The position numbers and the translations under genes are program-made. DNA of 64,000 nucleotides from Cryptomeria japonica (lineage: Eukaryota > Streptophyta > Pinopsida > Cupressales > Cupressaceae), in NCBI RefSeq assembly GCF_030272615.1, contig NC_081407.1, forward strand, positions 375,947,018 through 376,011,017, given 5' to 3'. Of this stretch, positions 1-10,679 are shown in pieces; position 1 is the stretch's first letter; every line of letters begins with the position of its first letter. The notes beneath the pieces were generated by a model. That model had not been told where the DNA came from. It did no database searches and saw only the letters and a program-made list of their open reading frames with translations.

Positions 1-354
1 AACTCACCAAGATAATCTGATCTTGTTTGTTAAAATACTACTTACACAAAAAATAGGTATCATATTGAGTTTAGATATTTTTTGAAAAGTTAATCATTGG
101 GATAATTAACTTTTTCTATTTTTATTTTATTTCTTGTTGGAAGAATTTGTTAATTTAACTTAATGATTTGATTTGATTTTATATTTGTTGTGTTTACTTT
201 TATCAGTATAATAACATATTTTGAATGTTGAATTCCTTATGTATCTTAGTTGATAGAGATTTAAATATTGATCATGTAATATTGACATTAAAATTATATT
301 AATTAGACAAATGAAACATTCTAAAGCTAAGATCTCATGGCAACCTCGGTCAGG
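1..354. other. AT-rich sequence, no gene seen
   Basis: This stretch is AT-rich with stops in all frames, and I see no RNA gene or repeat structure in it. It precedes a LINE RNase H relic. Confidence 0.5.
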
Positions 355-712
355 CAGGAAGGGGTGGAGTGATCAGAGACTCATGTGGAAGCCTCATCCA
401 TACCTATGTAAAACAATTTGGAATCCAAACCTCTAGCATGGATAAAGTGGTAGCGATCTATCATGTGTTAATTGCGACCAAGGATAAGGGGCTTAGACAC
501 ATAATTGTTAAAGGATATTCTCGTAATACACTCACAATGCCCAAAGGGGTGGCTAAGCTAGACTAGACATCTAACTCTCTCATCACCAAGTGTTGTGCTC
601 TCCTTCCTACCCACAACGACATCACCTTCCACCATGTGCGGTGAGACAAAAAATGTGTGGTAGACAAGTTGGCTAGATTAGGCATGTTTGTTAATAATTT
701 TGAAATATGAAT
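355..712 (+). pseudogene. LINE RNase H-like (RVT_3) domain relic
   Basis: The reading frame opens with GGVIRDSCGSLIH, which matches the first strand of the plant LINE RNase H domain (usual form G-G-V-I-R-D-x-x-G). It continues with a helix rich in A/T/K and a strand ending IVKGYS, where the family normally has V/I-E-G/S-D-S. After a stop near 565, the frame resumes around 600-710 with ITFHHVR and VVDKLARLG, which fit the closing motif (F-x-H-V-x-R-E-x-N-x-x-A-D-x-L-A) in decayed form. In the family this domain removes RNA from the RNA/DNA hybrid at the C-terminus of ORF2. No RT lies upstream within the window, so this is an isolated, inactive fragment. Confidence 0.6.
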
Positions 713-909
713 TCACTTGCACAAAATATTGATTGAGGTTCATGTCATGATTTTGAATGACTTTTCTATTAATGATGTATAATCCCAAGTTTTCCTTTTT
801 GGTACTTTCCCTTCTCGCCTTTTCCTTTCCTTGCTAGTTAAGGCAACAAGATTTAAATTTTGTTGGTACCATCTACCACTGTATCCCTCATGCCTATCAC
901 TTTCTCAAC
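713..909. other. Spacer between two retroelement relics
   Basis: AT-rich sequence with no recognisable coding or RNA feature. It could be the 3' tail of the upstream LINE fragment or the leader of the gag-like relic that follows. Confidence 0.35.
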
Positions 910-2135
910 TTGGATTCATCTTCTATGAATATGTGTAGTGATTTGAATCAGATTGAACCTGGCAAATACTCAAAATTCAAGAATAATGGGGAGATTTGGA
1001 GTAAGGTGATTCAAGGCAATCTAGCTACTTATGTAGAGCGGATGACTGAACATGATCCCAAGATCTCTAGTGTATTTGTTCAAGCTTGGGATAATGGTGC
1101 TATTAAAATTGGGAGTTTTGCCTTTGTATTTACTATGGAGACCATCACAAAGGTGACTGGGTTGGCCCTTGATGGTATTTCCTTTCACAAAAAACCCAAA
1201 GGGAGTTATAAAGAGGACTTTGATCATTTATTTGAACCTATAGAAGGAATTTAAAGGCTTTAAAGTAGTTATAATATAGAAGAAATTCCAAGAATCTGCA
1301 AGGAGGCAACCTTTTATTCATGAAGTACTTCACCCTAGACAGAAGGAAAGTGAGGTTCCATCTGTAGATTTTCCCTTTGAAAAATCATCTTCACCATGAA
1401 ATAAGAATGAATTTTCCCTTTTGGGTTATGTCCTCTTTGTATGAGTCTATTTCTAAAGCCATTGTTAAGGGTAAACCACCTCTCAATCAGGGCCTCATTC
1501 ATACATTATATTATTTTCACTTCGCTTTATCCCCTTTTGGTGGGGTCCCTTTTATTGAGATTGGGTCCACTTATGACCCCAATTTACATGTTGATCTTAT
1601 TGTTACTCCTTCTAATTATGGAGAAGTATCTCTTTTGATTTCCAAAATGCCCACAAGGAAAAACCTTGCAAGAATGGCCAAATTTAAGGCCATTTCCACC
1701 ACTAAAAATGACCAAGATGTGGATACCTAGCCTAAGATGCAACAAAAAGTGAAAATTATTGATGATTTTGGTTTCAAGTCGCTCCTTGGAGTAATCAGAC
1801 TCTTCGAATACCATGAGGTCAGATTGGTTCCCTACTAAAATTAGTGTTGACCCTAGCCCTTTCCCCTTAAACCCTCCCCCCTCTACTAGTACCAAGCCCC
1901 CAAACTCTATCTTGGTTCTTACTAAAATTATGAAGGACCTGCATGAGGATGTGCAGAGACAAGATAACCTGTTAAAATGGCTCTTTTCATAGATGATTGT
2001 GGCCATCAAAAATATCAATTGGCTGGAGGCAATGGCTGAGGAAAAAGTCATGGATAACACTCGGGTGGATAATTTGGATGAGGACAGAGTTTGGAAAGCT
2101 ACCAATGACTTCATTGTACTGTTTTTATTTATTTA
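910..2135 (+). pseudogene. Gag-like / plant-mobile-domain-like protein relic
   Basis: A degenerate reading frame spans about 1.2 kb in three pieces: 910-1254, 1377-1730, then a shifted frame from about 1815 to 2135. The first piece contains a segment of the style NLATYVERMTEHDPK followed by a TKVTGLALDG turn. This resembles the putative plant transposon or plant-mobile-domain-like proteins carried by plant retroelements, in which a helical domain ends with the phrase V-T-G-L-P. The last piece has a proline-rich linker, then a coiled-coil-like tail containing KWLFS (stop) MIVAIKNINWLEAMAEE. The same tail occurs on the minus strand near 21.9 kb (LFS..VAITKINMLEAIA), which supports a repeated protein family. 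At least two stops and two frameshifts rule out function. Precise family assignment is uncertain. Confidence 0.5.
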
Positions 2136-2351
2136 TTTATGAGAACTGATTAAGACCCTTTTAAAAATATGCTTTTGCAAAACAAAAAAATGCTAATAAC
2201 AATTTTACATTTTGTTTCATTAAAAAATCATTATGAAAAAAGTACAAGAAGGTATCAATTATAATATGAATTCTCTATATGACTATGTACTAGCATACTT
2301 ATATTTAAAAAAATCTATGTAAAATATATTGAGAGATATCTATTTAAAATT
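2136..2351. other. AT-rich spacer, nothing recognised
   Basis: Very AT-rich sequence between the gag-like relic and a duplicated block. I see no coding potential or RNA gene. Confidence 0.4.
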
Positions 2352-3484
2352 AATATTTAAATTATATTAAGATTATTTATCCTTACATTACATAAGAAAG
2401 AGATACACACAAATTACAATAGTGTTATTTGTCAAGAGTGCCAAATGTATATTATCCTTCTCTAAACTTAAATCTTGACCTTTTTCTTAGATTTAATAAA
2501 TGAACAAATTTGAGTACTAATATATCACGTATTACATTTACCCTAATCCCAAGACATAATATACCGCTAACCTTTTACATAAATGCAGTGGACATCACGA
2601 AGCAAATACAAGATGTGCAAGGTGCAAATAAACTGTGATCAGTATAAAACAAATGCAAATTTGCATCAGAGATGAAAGGTATATATCAAGGGGTCAAAAA
2701 GTCATCGTTTATTTGCATTAAAATACAAATTTCCTTATTTCAATCTAGAGAAACGAAGATGTTAAAAAAAAATAAAAAATAGGAAAGATGATGTGGAACG
2801 GATAAACGGATAAATTAATCTTTGCTCATTTTTTAAAACATTCTCAGTCTATGGCTGTTTGCGAGTCAATCAAGTTGTCTCTCACAATTCAGAATGCTAA
2901 ATAAATATTTAGTATCCAAAAACTTCTTGAAAATCAACTTCAAACGTTAGATGACCAGGAATCTATTTGAAGAAAGATTATCTGAATGCTCCTTACTTTT
3001 GATTTACTGAAAAGAAGTTAAATGATCTACATGATTATAGTGATGAAACCCTTTTGTTTTGTGTACCGTGTACTAAATGTTCTGGGGAATATGTAGAAAA
3101 CCTAACCCGAGTAATGAGTAGTGTGCAATCCAATGAAATTTGTGAAAGAAAAAAAATGAAAACAACCTCCAACCAATCAAATATAATCAAAGATTTTTAA
3201 CCCTCTCCATAGCTTCTCGTTCTGAAAGTAGGAATAACCAATTAATCGCCCAATTTTATAATAAAACAGTAATCAAGAAAACTTTCAAGGTTAAAACTAG
3301 CCCATAAGTTCGATAAAGAGAGCCTTGCTGGAATGCAGCATATTGAGCAGGATGAGGGAACGCAACGCCATAATAGCCATGTTCTCCACTGTAAAGGCCG
3401 CTGACAAAAGAAGACAGTAGTCTAACGCATTCCATAACAACATACAAATACCTGTGCAGGTTTCTGCTGGAGAAAGATTTGGTG
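2352..3484 (+). repeat. Duplicated block, copy 1 (with 18367-19402), ending in a BURP exon fragment
   Basis: This segment matches 18367-19402 in the same orientation with indels. Shared landmarks include the phrase around 2350-2430, the run beginning CTATGGCTGTTTG at about 2850, and the run ending CTGGAGAAAGATTTGGTG. Copy 1 has roughly 350 extra bases near 2440-2790. The last 20 bases read LLEKDLV in frame, the start of a BURP domain, preceded by a good splice-acceptor-like CTGTGCAG. At 3485 copy 1 diverges abruptly while copy 2 continues with SGTKVSL. The unit was therefore probably part of a gene (intron plus exon start) that was duplicated and then broken here. No function remains. Confidence 0.6.
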
Positions 3485-3575
3485 CTCCAGTATGCAATTT
3501 CAAAAGGATTGAATCATATGTGCAGATGATATCTAGAAGTTTCAAAAGGATTTGGTGCTCCAGTATGCAATTTCA
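3477..3575 (+). repeat. Local 27-bp direct repeat
   Basis: The string GATTTGGTGCTCCAGTATGC and the following CAATTTCA occur at 3477-3503 and again at about 3549-3575. This is a small local duplication at the edge of the BURP breakpoint. Confidence 0.6.
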
Positions 3576-3748
3576 TGGTAACCAGTTGCTACATTTATTA
3601 CAGTGGAAAATTAGGTTTTCGAAGAATAAAAGTGCATTTTGAAGTTTCATTTGTCACAATGCGATCAAGCGATTAGAGCAGAGAATAGAGAGAAGCAATT
3701 TGGCAATTCCAACAGCGATTTCAGTGTCCAGTTGTGTAGCAAGGTATT

Positions 3749-3839
3749 TTGGCTTCAGCTTCTAGTGCTACTACCCCATTGGTGGTTGAAATTAAGGATA
3801 GGACCCGACCAGTTTTAGAGAAACACCAGAAGGTGCTTT
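3749..3839 (+). pseudogene. N-terminus of gag-like ORF, interrupted by copia insertion
   Basis: From a TTG codon at 3749, which may be a mutated ATG, the frame reads (x)ASASSATTPLVVEIK and then DRTRPVLEKHQKVL up to the left end of the copia element. The same protein resumes on the far side of the element at 12432 with CNVLHNEEIRAYIHY. The first 31 residues and the rest of the ORF are thus separated by an 8.6-kb insertion. A one-base slip in the T run at the junction would still break the frame after excision. The region 3576-3748 upstream would be the leader of this element; no TATA-like motif was evident there. Confidence 0.55.
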
Positions 3840-5389
3840 TGTTGGAAGTGGAAACACTCTAAGAGGGGGGGTGAATTAGAGTGAATAGATTTCTTTCTAA
3901 TTAAAAACAACTAGAAGATACAGTCTCAATACAACACTAAAACAATATTCAAAAGCATTCAAATAGATTGTTCTATTGAGGAGTGACAATCATTATTAAT
4001 GCTTTAAGGGAAATCTGAAAAATTATCAGAGTGCTGCAATAAAACCCACTGCCATATAAAACAGATTTATGTAACATAAACATGTATAACCCATGATAGA
4101 CAATATGGCAAATAATAGACTAATTATGTATCAGCTTGACAAGAATATGATAAACTGAAATGCACAAAACACTGAGACATCACATGACACAATTATTTTC
4201 TTGAGTGGAAAACCCTCATGGGGTAGAAAAACCACTCGAACTTGTTTTCCATTAACATCAAATCTTCAACTCTGTTACATCTGTTTTCATAGGAGCACCA
4301 ACTCCTTCCACTATACGGCCTTTTTTGTTTTCACAAAATACTAAGATTGTGTACTTGCATTTGTTTTTCTTTATGCAACCACATAATCTTAATATTATAA
4401 AAGATATTCAATAAAGCCCAGAAACTAAAATATCATCTGCAATGCTATAGATATACAAAAACTTTTCTGTTTTTAAGAGTTTTTCTATTTGAATTTTTCA
4501 ATCCCCACAAATTTCTTTAAGCAAAGAAAATATATATAAAGAGAGAACAATGAAGCCATCCTTCATTCATGAACATCACCAACTCAAGGTCATTACCTCC
4601 TTGAGTTGGGGTTAACCCAACCACTGTAACTGAAAACTGACTTTTCTGTGCATTGACTACATTAAATCTGAATAACTATTCTTCAAATGATAGCACCAAA
4701 GCGAAATGGAAGAATTCCTTGAATAAATCCCTTCCTTATTTACTTTGGTTTGTAGCCGTCCAAAAATATACACAAGTAACAAAAAATAATAGCCTTTATT
4801 CTTCATTTCCAAAATCAAAGATTCCTTGCAAGATGCCAAAGATTTACTTCTTCGAACTGTAAAGGTAAAAATGAGCAGTGTTTGAAATAAAACTCATGTT
4901 CTTTTGCATTCAGATGAGAGCCAATTCAACACTAATCAAAACCTTTTACAATGGTGCCTGGAAAACAAATAAACCCACCGCATCTTGAAAAATGCTACCA
5001 AGAAAAAAAACTGTCTGAGAAAGTGCTATGATGTTGGCTAGGGTTTGAAACATTTCAAAGCCACGAAGAAAATATCTTGGCTTAATTCTTTTGTATTGAA
5101 AAACCAAAATACTTTGCCAAAATAAAAAGTTCTTTGAAGTCCCAGGCAATAAAAACATAAATTCATTAAAAAGCTTTCAATAAATAATTCTATTTTGATA
5201 TCTGCATAATTTGTGCCACATCATTGTCCAGGTCAAATCAAATACCTTCAGTAAGACTAATAAAACAAGATGGTCACATGTTGTAATATGTCATATGGGA
5301 CATGACATCAACCAATGAGATTCAACTAACCAAGTGAATCATCCAAGAGCAATTTTGTCATCAAGAACAACATAGAAGAGAAGTCAACA
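3840..5389 (-). repeat. Copia 3' LTR (left copy, 1550 bp)
   Basis: Pairs with 10680-12426. Over the first ~180 aligned bases from the left edge I count about nine substitutions, so the copies have clearly diverged. Relative to the right copy it lacks the A29 tract and neighbouring ~50 bases, a ~50-bp piece matching about 11676-11728, and ~40 bases matching about 12283-12325. Confidence 0.9.
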
Positions 5390-5402
5390 AACTCCCCCTT
5401 TG
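5390..5402 (-). promoter_or_regulatory. Copia polypurine tract (PPT)
   Basis: On the element strand this reads AAAGGGGGAGTT immediately before the 3' LTR start TGTTGAC. It is the expected primer site for plus-strand DNA synthesis. Confidence 0.85.
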
Positions 5403-5836
5403 TCCTTGCTGGCAAAAACAAGGCCATCCAAATACATTGAAAGAAACCACAGTCCAAATGCCAAACTATGTACCAAGTTTCAAATGATAACCTGTCTATG
5501 AATAAACTGCCAAACTCTATGAACCAAATGCATGCCAAATTGAATGCACCATAATTGAAACTGTAAATGCCAAACTGAATGCACCATAACTGAAACAACT
5601 GTAAATGCAAAACTTGTAAATGCAAAACTGAATGCACCATAATTGAAACAACTGTAAATTCCAAACTTTGTGAATCAAATGCATAATAATATTCTCCCCC
5701 TTTTTGTCTCAAGGACAAAGGGAAAGAGACAAGAATAATCAAAAGCAGCTACAAGATATAGCAGAGAGCAATAGGTAAGGAGAGCAGCGACAAGCTGCTG
5801 GTGGAGAGCAAGGTTCCCCCTAAGACAATGATCAAG
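5403..5836 (-). other. Copia 3' internal non-coding region with tandem repeats and a second purine tract
   Basis: Between the pol stop (5837) and the PPT, the sequence contains several imperfect copies of a unit built on AACTGAATGCACCATAA and TTGAAACAACTGTAAAT (about 5500-5670). A second purine tract, AAAAAGGGGGAGAAT on the element strand, lies at 5693-5706. A 138-codon reading frame spans part of this region and runs into the LTR, but it is made largely of the repeat and crosses the PPT, so I do not treat it as an env-like gene. Confidence 0.6.
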
Positions 5837-7290
5837 TTAATAAAGTAAAGATTGAGAGACAACTCCCAATCGAGATCGTAGTTGTTCAAACACATCTTTT
5901 GCCAAAGGTTTGGTAAAAATATCTACAAACCTCATTAGCCAAGAATCTCTCATGAAGAAAATGAAATTTAATGGCTATATGCTTGGTGCGAGAATGCATA
6001 ACTGGATTCTTATATAGATTAATGGCACTAATATTATCACAAAGAATGGAGATGGGTTTAGGAATAGTAATACCCATATCTGAAAGTGTTTGAGCCATCC
6101 AGAGAAGTTGAGTACAACATGATGTAGCTGCAATATATTCAGCCTTGGTTGTTGACAATGAAACAGAATCTTTCTTTTTACTTTGCTAGGCTACAAGACG
6201 GCCACCAAGGAAAAATGCTGCACCACTTGTGCTCTTTCTGTCATCTAGACAACTAGCCCAATCAACATTAGTAAAAGCTAGTAATGTAAAGTCACTGTTG
6301 CGAGGATACCAAAGACCATAGTCTAGAGTACCCTGAATGTATTTAAAAATCCTTTTAACAACATTAAGATGAGACTGTTTAGGTACTGACTGAAACTGTG
6401 AAACCATACAAACAGCTTGCATTAAATCTGGTCTAGAGGCAATTAAGTACAATAGACTACCAATCATTGATCTGTATGCAGATTGATCAACATCAGGTGA
6501 ATCATCAGACTTAGATAACTTACAACCAGTCATCATAGGAGTACTAATTCGAATATAATCATCCATCTGAAATTTTTTAAGCATCTCTTTAGCATACTTG
6601 GTTTGTGATAAAAATAAGCCTTGTTTAAGCTGTGAAACTTGAAGACCAAGGAAAAATGTTAGTTCTCCAAGCATTGACATCTCAAATTCTAATTCCATTA
6701 ATCTAGAAAATTTCTTGGATGAAGCATCATTGTTGCAACCAAAAATAATATTGTCAACATAAACTTCAACCACAAGAATATCATCACCTTCAGTTTTGAC
6801 ATACAAATTGTTGTCAACACCAACTCTAGTGAACCCATTGACTGTTAAATGTGCATCCAATCTGGAATACCAAGCTCTAGGAGCTTGTTTAAGACCATAG
6901 AGGGCCTTTTTCAACCTGTAGACAAATTCAGGATTGTCCTTTGATACAAAACCTTCAGGTTGTTCCATGTAAACCTCTTCATCTAAGTACCCATTCAAGA
7001 AAGTTGTTTTTACATCCATTTGATAAACTTTGAAATTTTTAAAACAAGAGTAAGCCAAGAAAATTCTAATGCACTCAATATGAGCAACTGGAGCATAAGT
7101 TTCACACAAGTCTATACCTTCTTGTTGAGCATACCCTTTGCACACAAAGCGTGCTTTATTTCGTACCACTTTACGAGACTCATCTAGTTTGTTCCTGAAA
7201 ATCCATTCGCCACCAATCACATTTTTATTATTAGGTCTTGGAACCAACTCCCAAGTTTTATTTTTCTCAATCTGATTGATTTCATCCTAC
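5837..7290 (-). pseudogene. Copia pol: reverse transcriptase and RNase H
   Basis: The RT starts with the linker [18 protein letters not shown] and shows the family landmarks in order: [59 protein letters not shown]. The catalytic box is YVDNIIFG, where the family has YVDD, so the second aspartate is asparagine (codon 6750-6752). RNase H follows with [20 protein letters not shown], where the first Asp of the usual T/S-D-A-D-W is also Asn (6267-6269), then LSTTKAEYIAA and LCDNISAI. Stops lie at 7287 and 6186. A frameshift near 5935 moves the last stretch (VDIFTKPLAKDVFEQL) into another frame, ending at a TAA at 5837. The enzyme is dead by several independent lesions. Confidence 0.9.
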
Positions 7291-8936
7291 ATTGCTTTCA
7301 ACCAACTATCATCATTTAAAGCATCATCAACATTTTTACGCTCAAACTCAGTTACTAAACATAAATGTTCAGCAATTTGAGCTTGTTCTTCAATCTTAGC
7401 TTTCCTTCTAGTTAATATTCCTGCATCTCTATCTCCAATAATTAGAGTTTGAGGATGCCTTTTAGTGATAATCCTAGAATGTGTGCATTGAGGTGTGGTT
7501 TTTTTAGAACTTGATACAATTTCCTGTTGAGAATTATCTACTACTACAGTAGATTCAAGAGTTTTATCAAGTGTTAACATGGGTTCTTCCTTAATATCCT
7601 GCACACAACTGTTATCTAGAAACACCTTCTCATCAAAAGTAACATTTATTGTTTCAACAATCTTATTCAGTCTTAAATTGAAGCATTTATAAGCTTTGCT
7701 ATGTGTAGAGTATCCTAAAAAAATACCTTCATCTAATTTAGACTAAAAACTACCCAAATTTTCATCATTTTTTTTAATAAAACATTTGCAACCAAAAATT
7801 TTGAAGTATTTAATTGTAGCAGAATGACCATACCATAATTCATATGGAGTGAAATTAGATTTCACTCTAATTTGAACCCTGTTTAAGATGTAAATAGCTG
7901 TATGAACAGCTTCTTTCTAGAATGTATCAGGTAATTTGGCTTCATCCATCTCTTTTATTGTTCTATCCATCTCTTTTATTGTTCTATTTTTTCTTTCAAC
8001 CACCCCATTCTGTTGAGGTGTTCTAGCAGCAGCATACTGCCTTTTAATGCCATGATTTTCACAATATTCAATGAGCTCTTATGATGTAAACTCGCCTCCT
8101 TTATCTGACCTCAAACACTTAAGTTTGAAATCTGATTCTTTTTCAACCATTTTGTGAAAAATTTTAAATCTTTCAAAAGCTTTTGATTTATGTTTGAGAA
8201 AAGTTACCCAAACCATTCTAGTGAAGTCATCAACAAATAGCATGAAGTATTTTTCACCATTAATAGATCTTGTCCTCATAGGACCACATAGATTGGTGTG
8301 AACTAGTTGTAAAGGTTTAGTAGAAGAATGTTCCTTTGATTTAAAACTCACTTTTGTTTTCTTTCCTTTGATACATCCTGAACAAACAATATTTCCTAGT
8401 TTATTAAGCACTGGTAAACCTCTCACATTTCCAAATTTGCTGATTCTAACTAGATTATCGAAGTTTATGTGCCCTAACCGTTTATGCCACAACCAGTTAT
8501 CTTCAACTTGAACCATAAGACACATACCTTCATTTCTTTCATAATTAGATGAGTCAAGAAGGTTATATATATTGCCATGTGTCCTTAATCCTATTGCAAT
8601 AGTTTTGCCAGATTTGGTTTTGATTGCACAACCTTGTGAATTGAATGAAACAGTGTATCCACTATCACAGATTTGACTAACACTTAAAAGGTTATGTTTA
8701 AGGCCTTCTACATAATATACATCATGAAGAGGTGTATCATCATTAAGAAGTAAAGATCCTCTACCTTTTATTTGAATCCCAGAATTGTCACCAAACTTCA
8801 CTAAACCACCAGCATGATCTTCATGTTTTAAGAACTTGTCTTTATCCCCTATCATATGATTAGAACAACCACTATCAACAACCCATAAAGTTTTCTTACT
8901 AGAGAGAAAAGAAGTTTGAACTAGCATGGATTGTTC
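7291..8936 (-). pseudogene. Copia pol: aspartic protease and integrase
   Basis: The protease active site reads WVVDSGCSNHM near 8890. The GAG-pre-integrase/HHCC zinc finger follows (LWHKRLGH ... CSGCIKGK, about 8350-8500). The integrase core begins LVHTNLCGPM, where the family has H-T-D, so the first catalytic Asp is Asn (codon 8292-8294). The second Asp is intact (LRSDKGGEF, about 8090), and the Glu is present in ARTPQQNGVVERKNR (about 7990). GIFLGYS and an acidic C-terminal tail end this part. In-frame stops lie at 8079 (TAA), 7917 and 7743 (TAG). The hexamer phrase for RTIKEMD is tandemly repeated near 7960. It remains in the same frame as gag and RT, so it was one polyprotein. Confidence 0.88.
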
Positions 8937-10607
8937 AACATTCTGGACTTGTTTAGGTCTCCAAACATTTTTTGTAGCTGGTTTTCTTTGCTTGCACTAT
9001 CTAGAAGTATGACCAATAATTTTACATTTGAAACACCTGATCATATTAGAAAAATCAAAGTATTGTTTATGACCAAATCTTGGTGTTCTGGACATCATAA
9101 ATTTACATGTGCTCACTTTGTGACCAAATCTATTACAGAAGAAGCAATATCCATTGAAAAATGAGTTAAATATGAAATTGTTCCACTTGTTTTCAACTAG
9201 TTGCTTTTTGCTATCAATTTTTACATTCTAATTTGCAGAATTTGAGCATTCACCTGTGACATCAATCTGTTTTTGTTTCCATAGCATATTATGCAAGTGA
9301 ATGGTTCTTTCATGATCTTCAACTTGTTCTTTTAGAGAGTTAATTTGTTGTTTGAGTGCTTGCATCTCCTTTTCATTATCAGAAATCACTGATCTGAGAT
9401 TTCTTATAACTCCTTTAGAGTCATCTAATTCAGTTTGCAGAGAAATAGTCAAATTATCTAAACTTTTCTCCTGAGAGGAAATAAGTTTCTTGAGTTTTTT
9501 AATTTCTTGAAGAGCACAAAGCAGTTCACCTTCTAGATTTATCTCACAATTCTCTGAATCAGATTGATTATTCAATTTACTAACCAGTTTATTGTTTGCA
9601 GTTTTAGAAGAATCAATTTCAGCCATGAATAAGGTTTCTCCTTCATCACCTAGAGAGTCATCTGACTCATCGTTAGAGTCTTCTTTATTGAATAGACTCT
9701 TTTTCTTCTTGAAGTTGTTAAAGTTGAATTTCTTCTTAGGATTGAAAACCTTTTTCTTATAGAGTTTTTCACTTTGATCATCATCATTGTTTTGTTCAGC
9801 ATAGGGACATTGGGCTGCAAAATGACCAGCTTTGCCACAAGCAAAGCATTTCAAAGGCATTTTACTTCTATACTTCTTTTTGAGATTTCTTACTAAGAGA
9901 GCCTCTAAAGAATCAGATAATTCTGATTCACTATCTTCATTCTCTTTCTTCTCCACTTTGAAGGTTGATTCTTTTAATGAAGAACTAGCACTGTCAACTT
10001 TATTAGTTCTAATTTGAAATGCAGTCAAGGTTCCTTGAAGATCATCTAGGGTAAGCTTATTGAAGGTTTTCTTTTCTTCAAGGGCAGAAACTTTAGTTTC
10101 ATATTTAGGCAATAAAGTTCTAATCACTTTCTTAACCACTGTGAATTCATCAACCTCTTTACCTAATCCTCTCATCCCATTTACAACTTCATCAATCCTT
10201 AGAAAGTATTCAACAACTTTTTCATCATCTTTCATTCTCATTTCCTCAAATTGAGTTTTGAGGGTGAGTATTTTTTACTGTTTGACTTTTTCATTTCCTT
10301 GATAAATATTTTCTAGTTTTTCCCAAATGTCATGTGCAGATTTGCAATGCATGATTTTAACAAAGACATCTTTGGTCAAGCCACACAAGATAGCATGTTT
10401 GGCTTTAGCATTCATTTCATATTGTTTTTTCTCATCAATAGTAGTAGGAATGGTAGCAGGTACAGTGTATAAACTACATATTATATTCCATACATCAAGG
10501 TCTATAGAAATCAGATATGTTTCCATTCTAATTTTCTAGAACACATAATCGGTTCCATCAAATAATGGATCTCTAGTAATAGAAGACCCCTCTTGAACAT
10601 TTGACAT
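8937..10607 (-). pseudogene. Copia gag (capsid plus zinc knuckles and coiled coil)
   Basis: The start is the ATG at 10607 (MSNVQEGSS, then DPLFDGTDY), followed by the capsid core with ETYLISIDLDVWNII, AHDIWEKLENIYQG and EEMRMKDDEKVVEYF. A first CCHC knuckle reads CFACGKAGHFAAQC (about 9830). A highly charged stretch and a predicted coiled coil (CALQEIKKLKKLISSQEKSL onward, to about 9280) follow. A second knuckle, CFFCNRFGHKVSTC, and a third with a stop inside (CFKCKIIGHTSR-stop-C, stop 8997) lie nearer pol. Other stops are at 10536 (F-stop-K, where copia gags have W), 10275 and 9228. There are no frameshifts from the start to RNase H. Gag would form the virus-like particle and bind element RNA. 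Confidence 0.88.
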
Positions 10608-10665
10608 GATGAAAGACTTCCAAGACCAGGATCTATCCTAGGAAAGATCTAATGTAGGACCCTAT

Positions 10666-10677
10666 GCTCTGATACCA
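10666..10677 (-). promoter_or_regulatory. Copia primer-binding site (initiator tRNA-Met)
   Basis: On the element strand this is TGGTATCAGAGC, complementary to the 3' end of plant initiator tRNA-Met. It lies two bases after the 5' LTR. It fixes the strand of the element. Confidence 0.92.
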
Positions 10678-10679
10678 CT

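Noticed and set aside
1584-2114. A 176-codon minus-strand open frame.
   Set aside because: It is antisense to the gag-like relic, whose plus-strand frames show recognisable protein text shared with another locus. The minus frame has none.
3256-3447. Minus-strand frame reading GLYSGEHGYYGVAFPHPAQYA, similar to one at 19249-19443.
   Set aside because: The two copies differ by an indel that is not a multiple of three, so the frame is not conserved. The similarity is explained by the duplicated block.
5326-5742. A 138-codon frame on the copia strand between pol and the 3' LTR, in the position of an env-like gene.
   Set aside because: It is built from the local tandem repeat, runs through the PPT into the LTR and shows no signal peptide, fusion motif or membrane anchor. 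Chance openness is the simpler reading.
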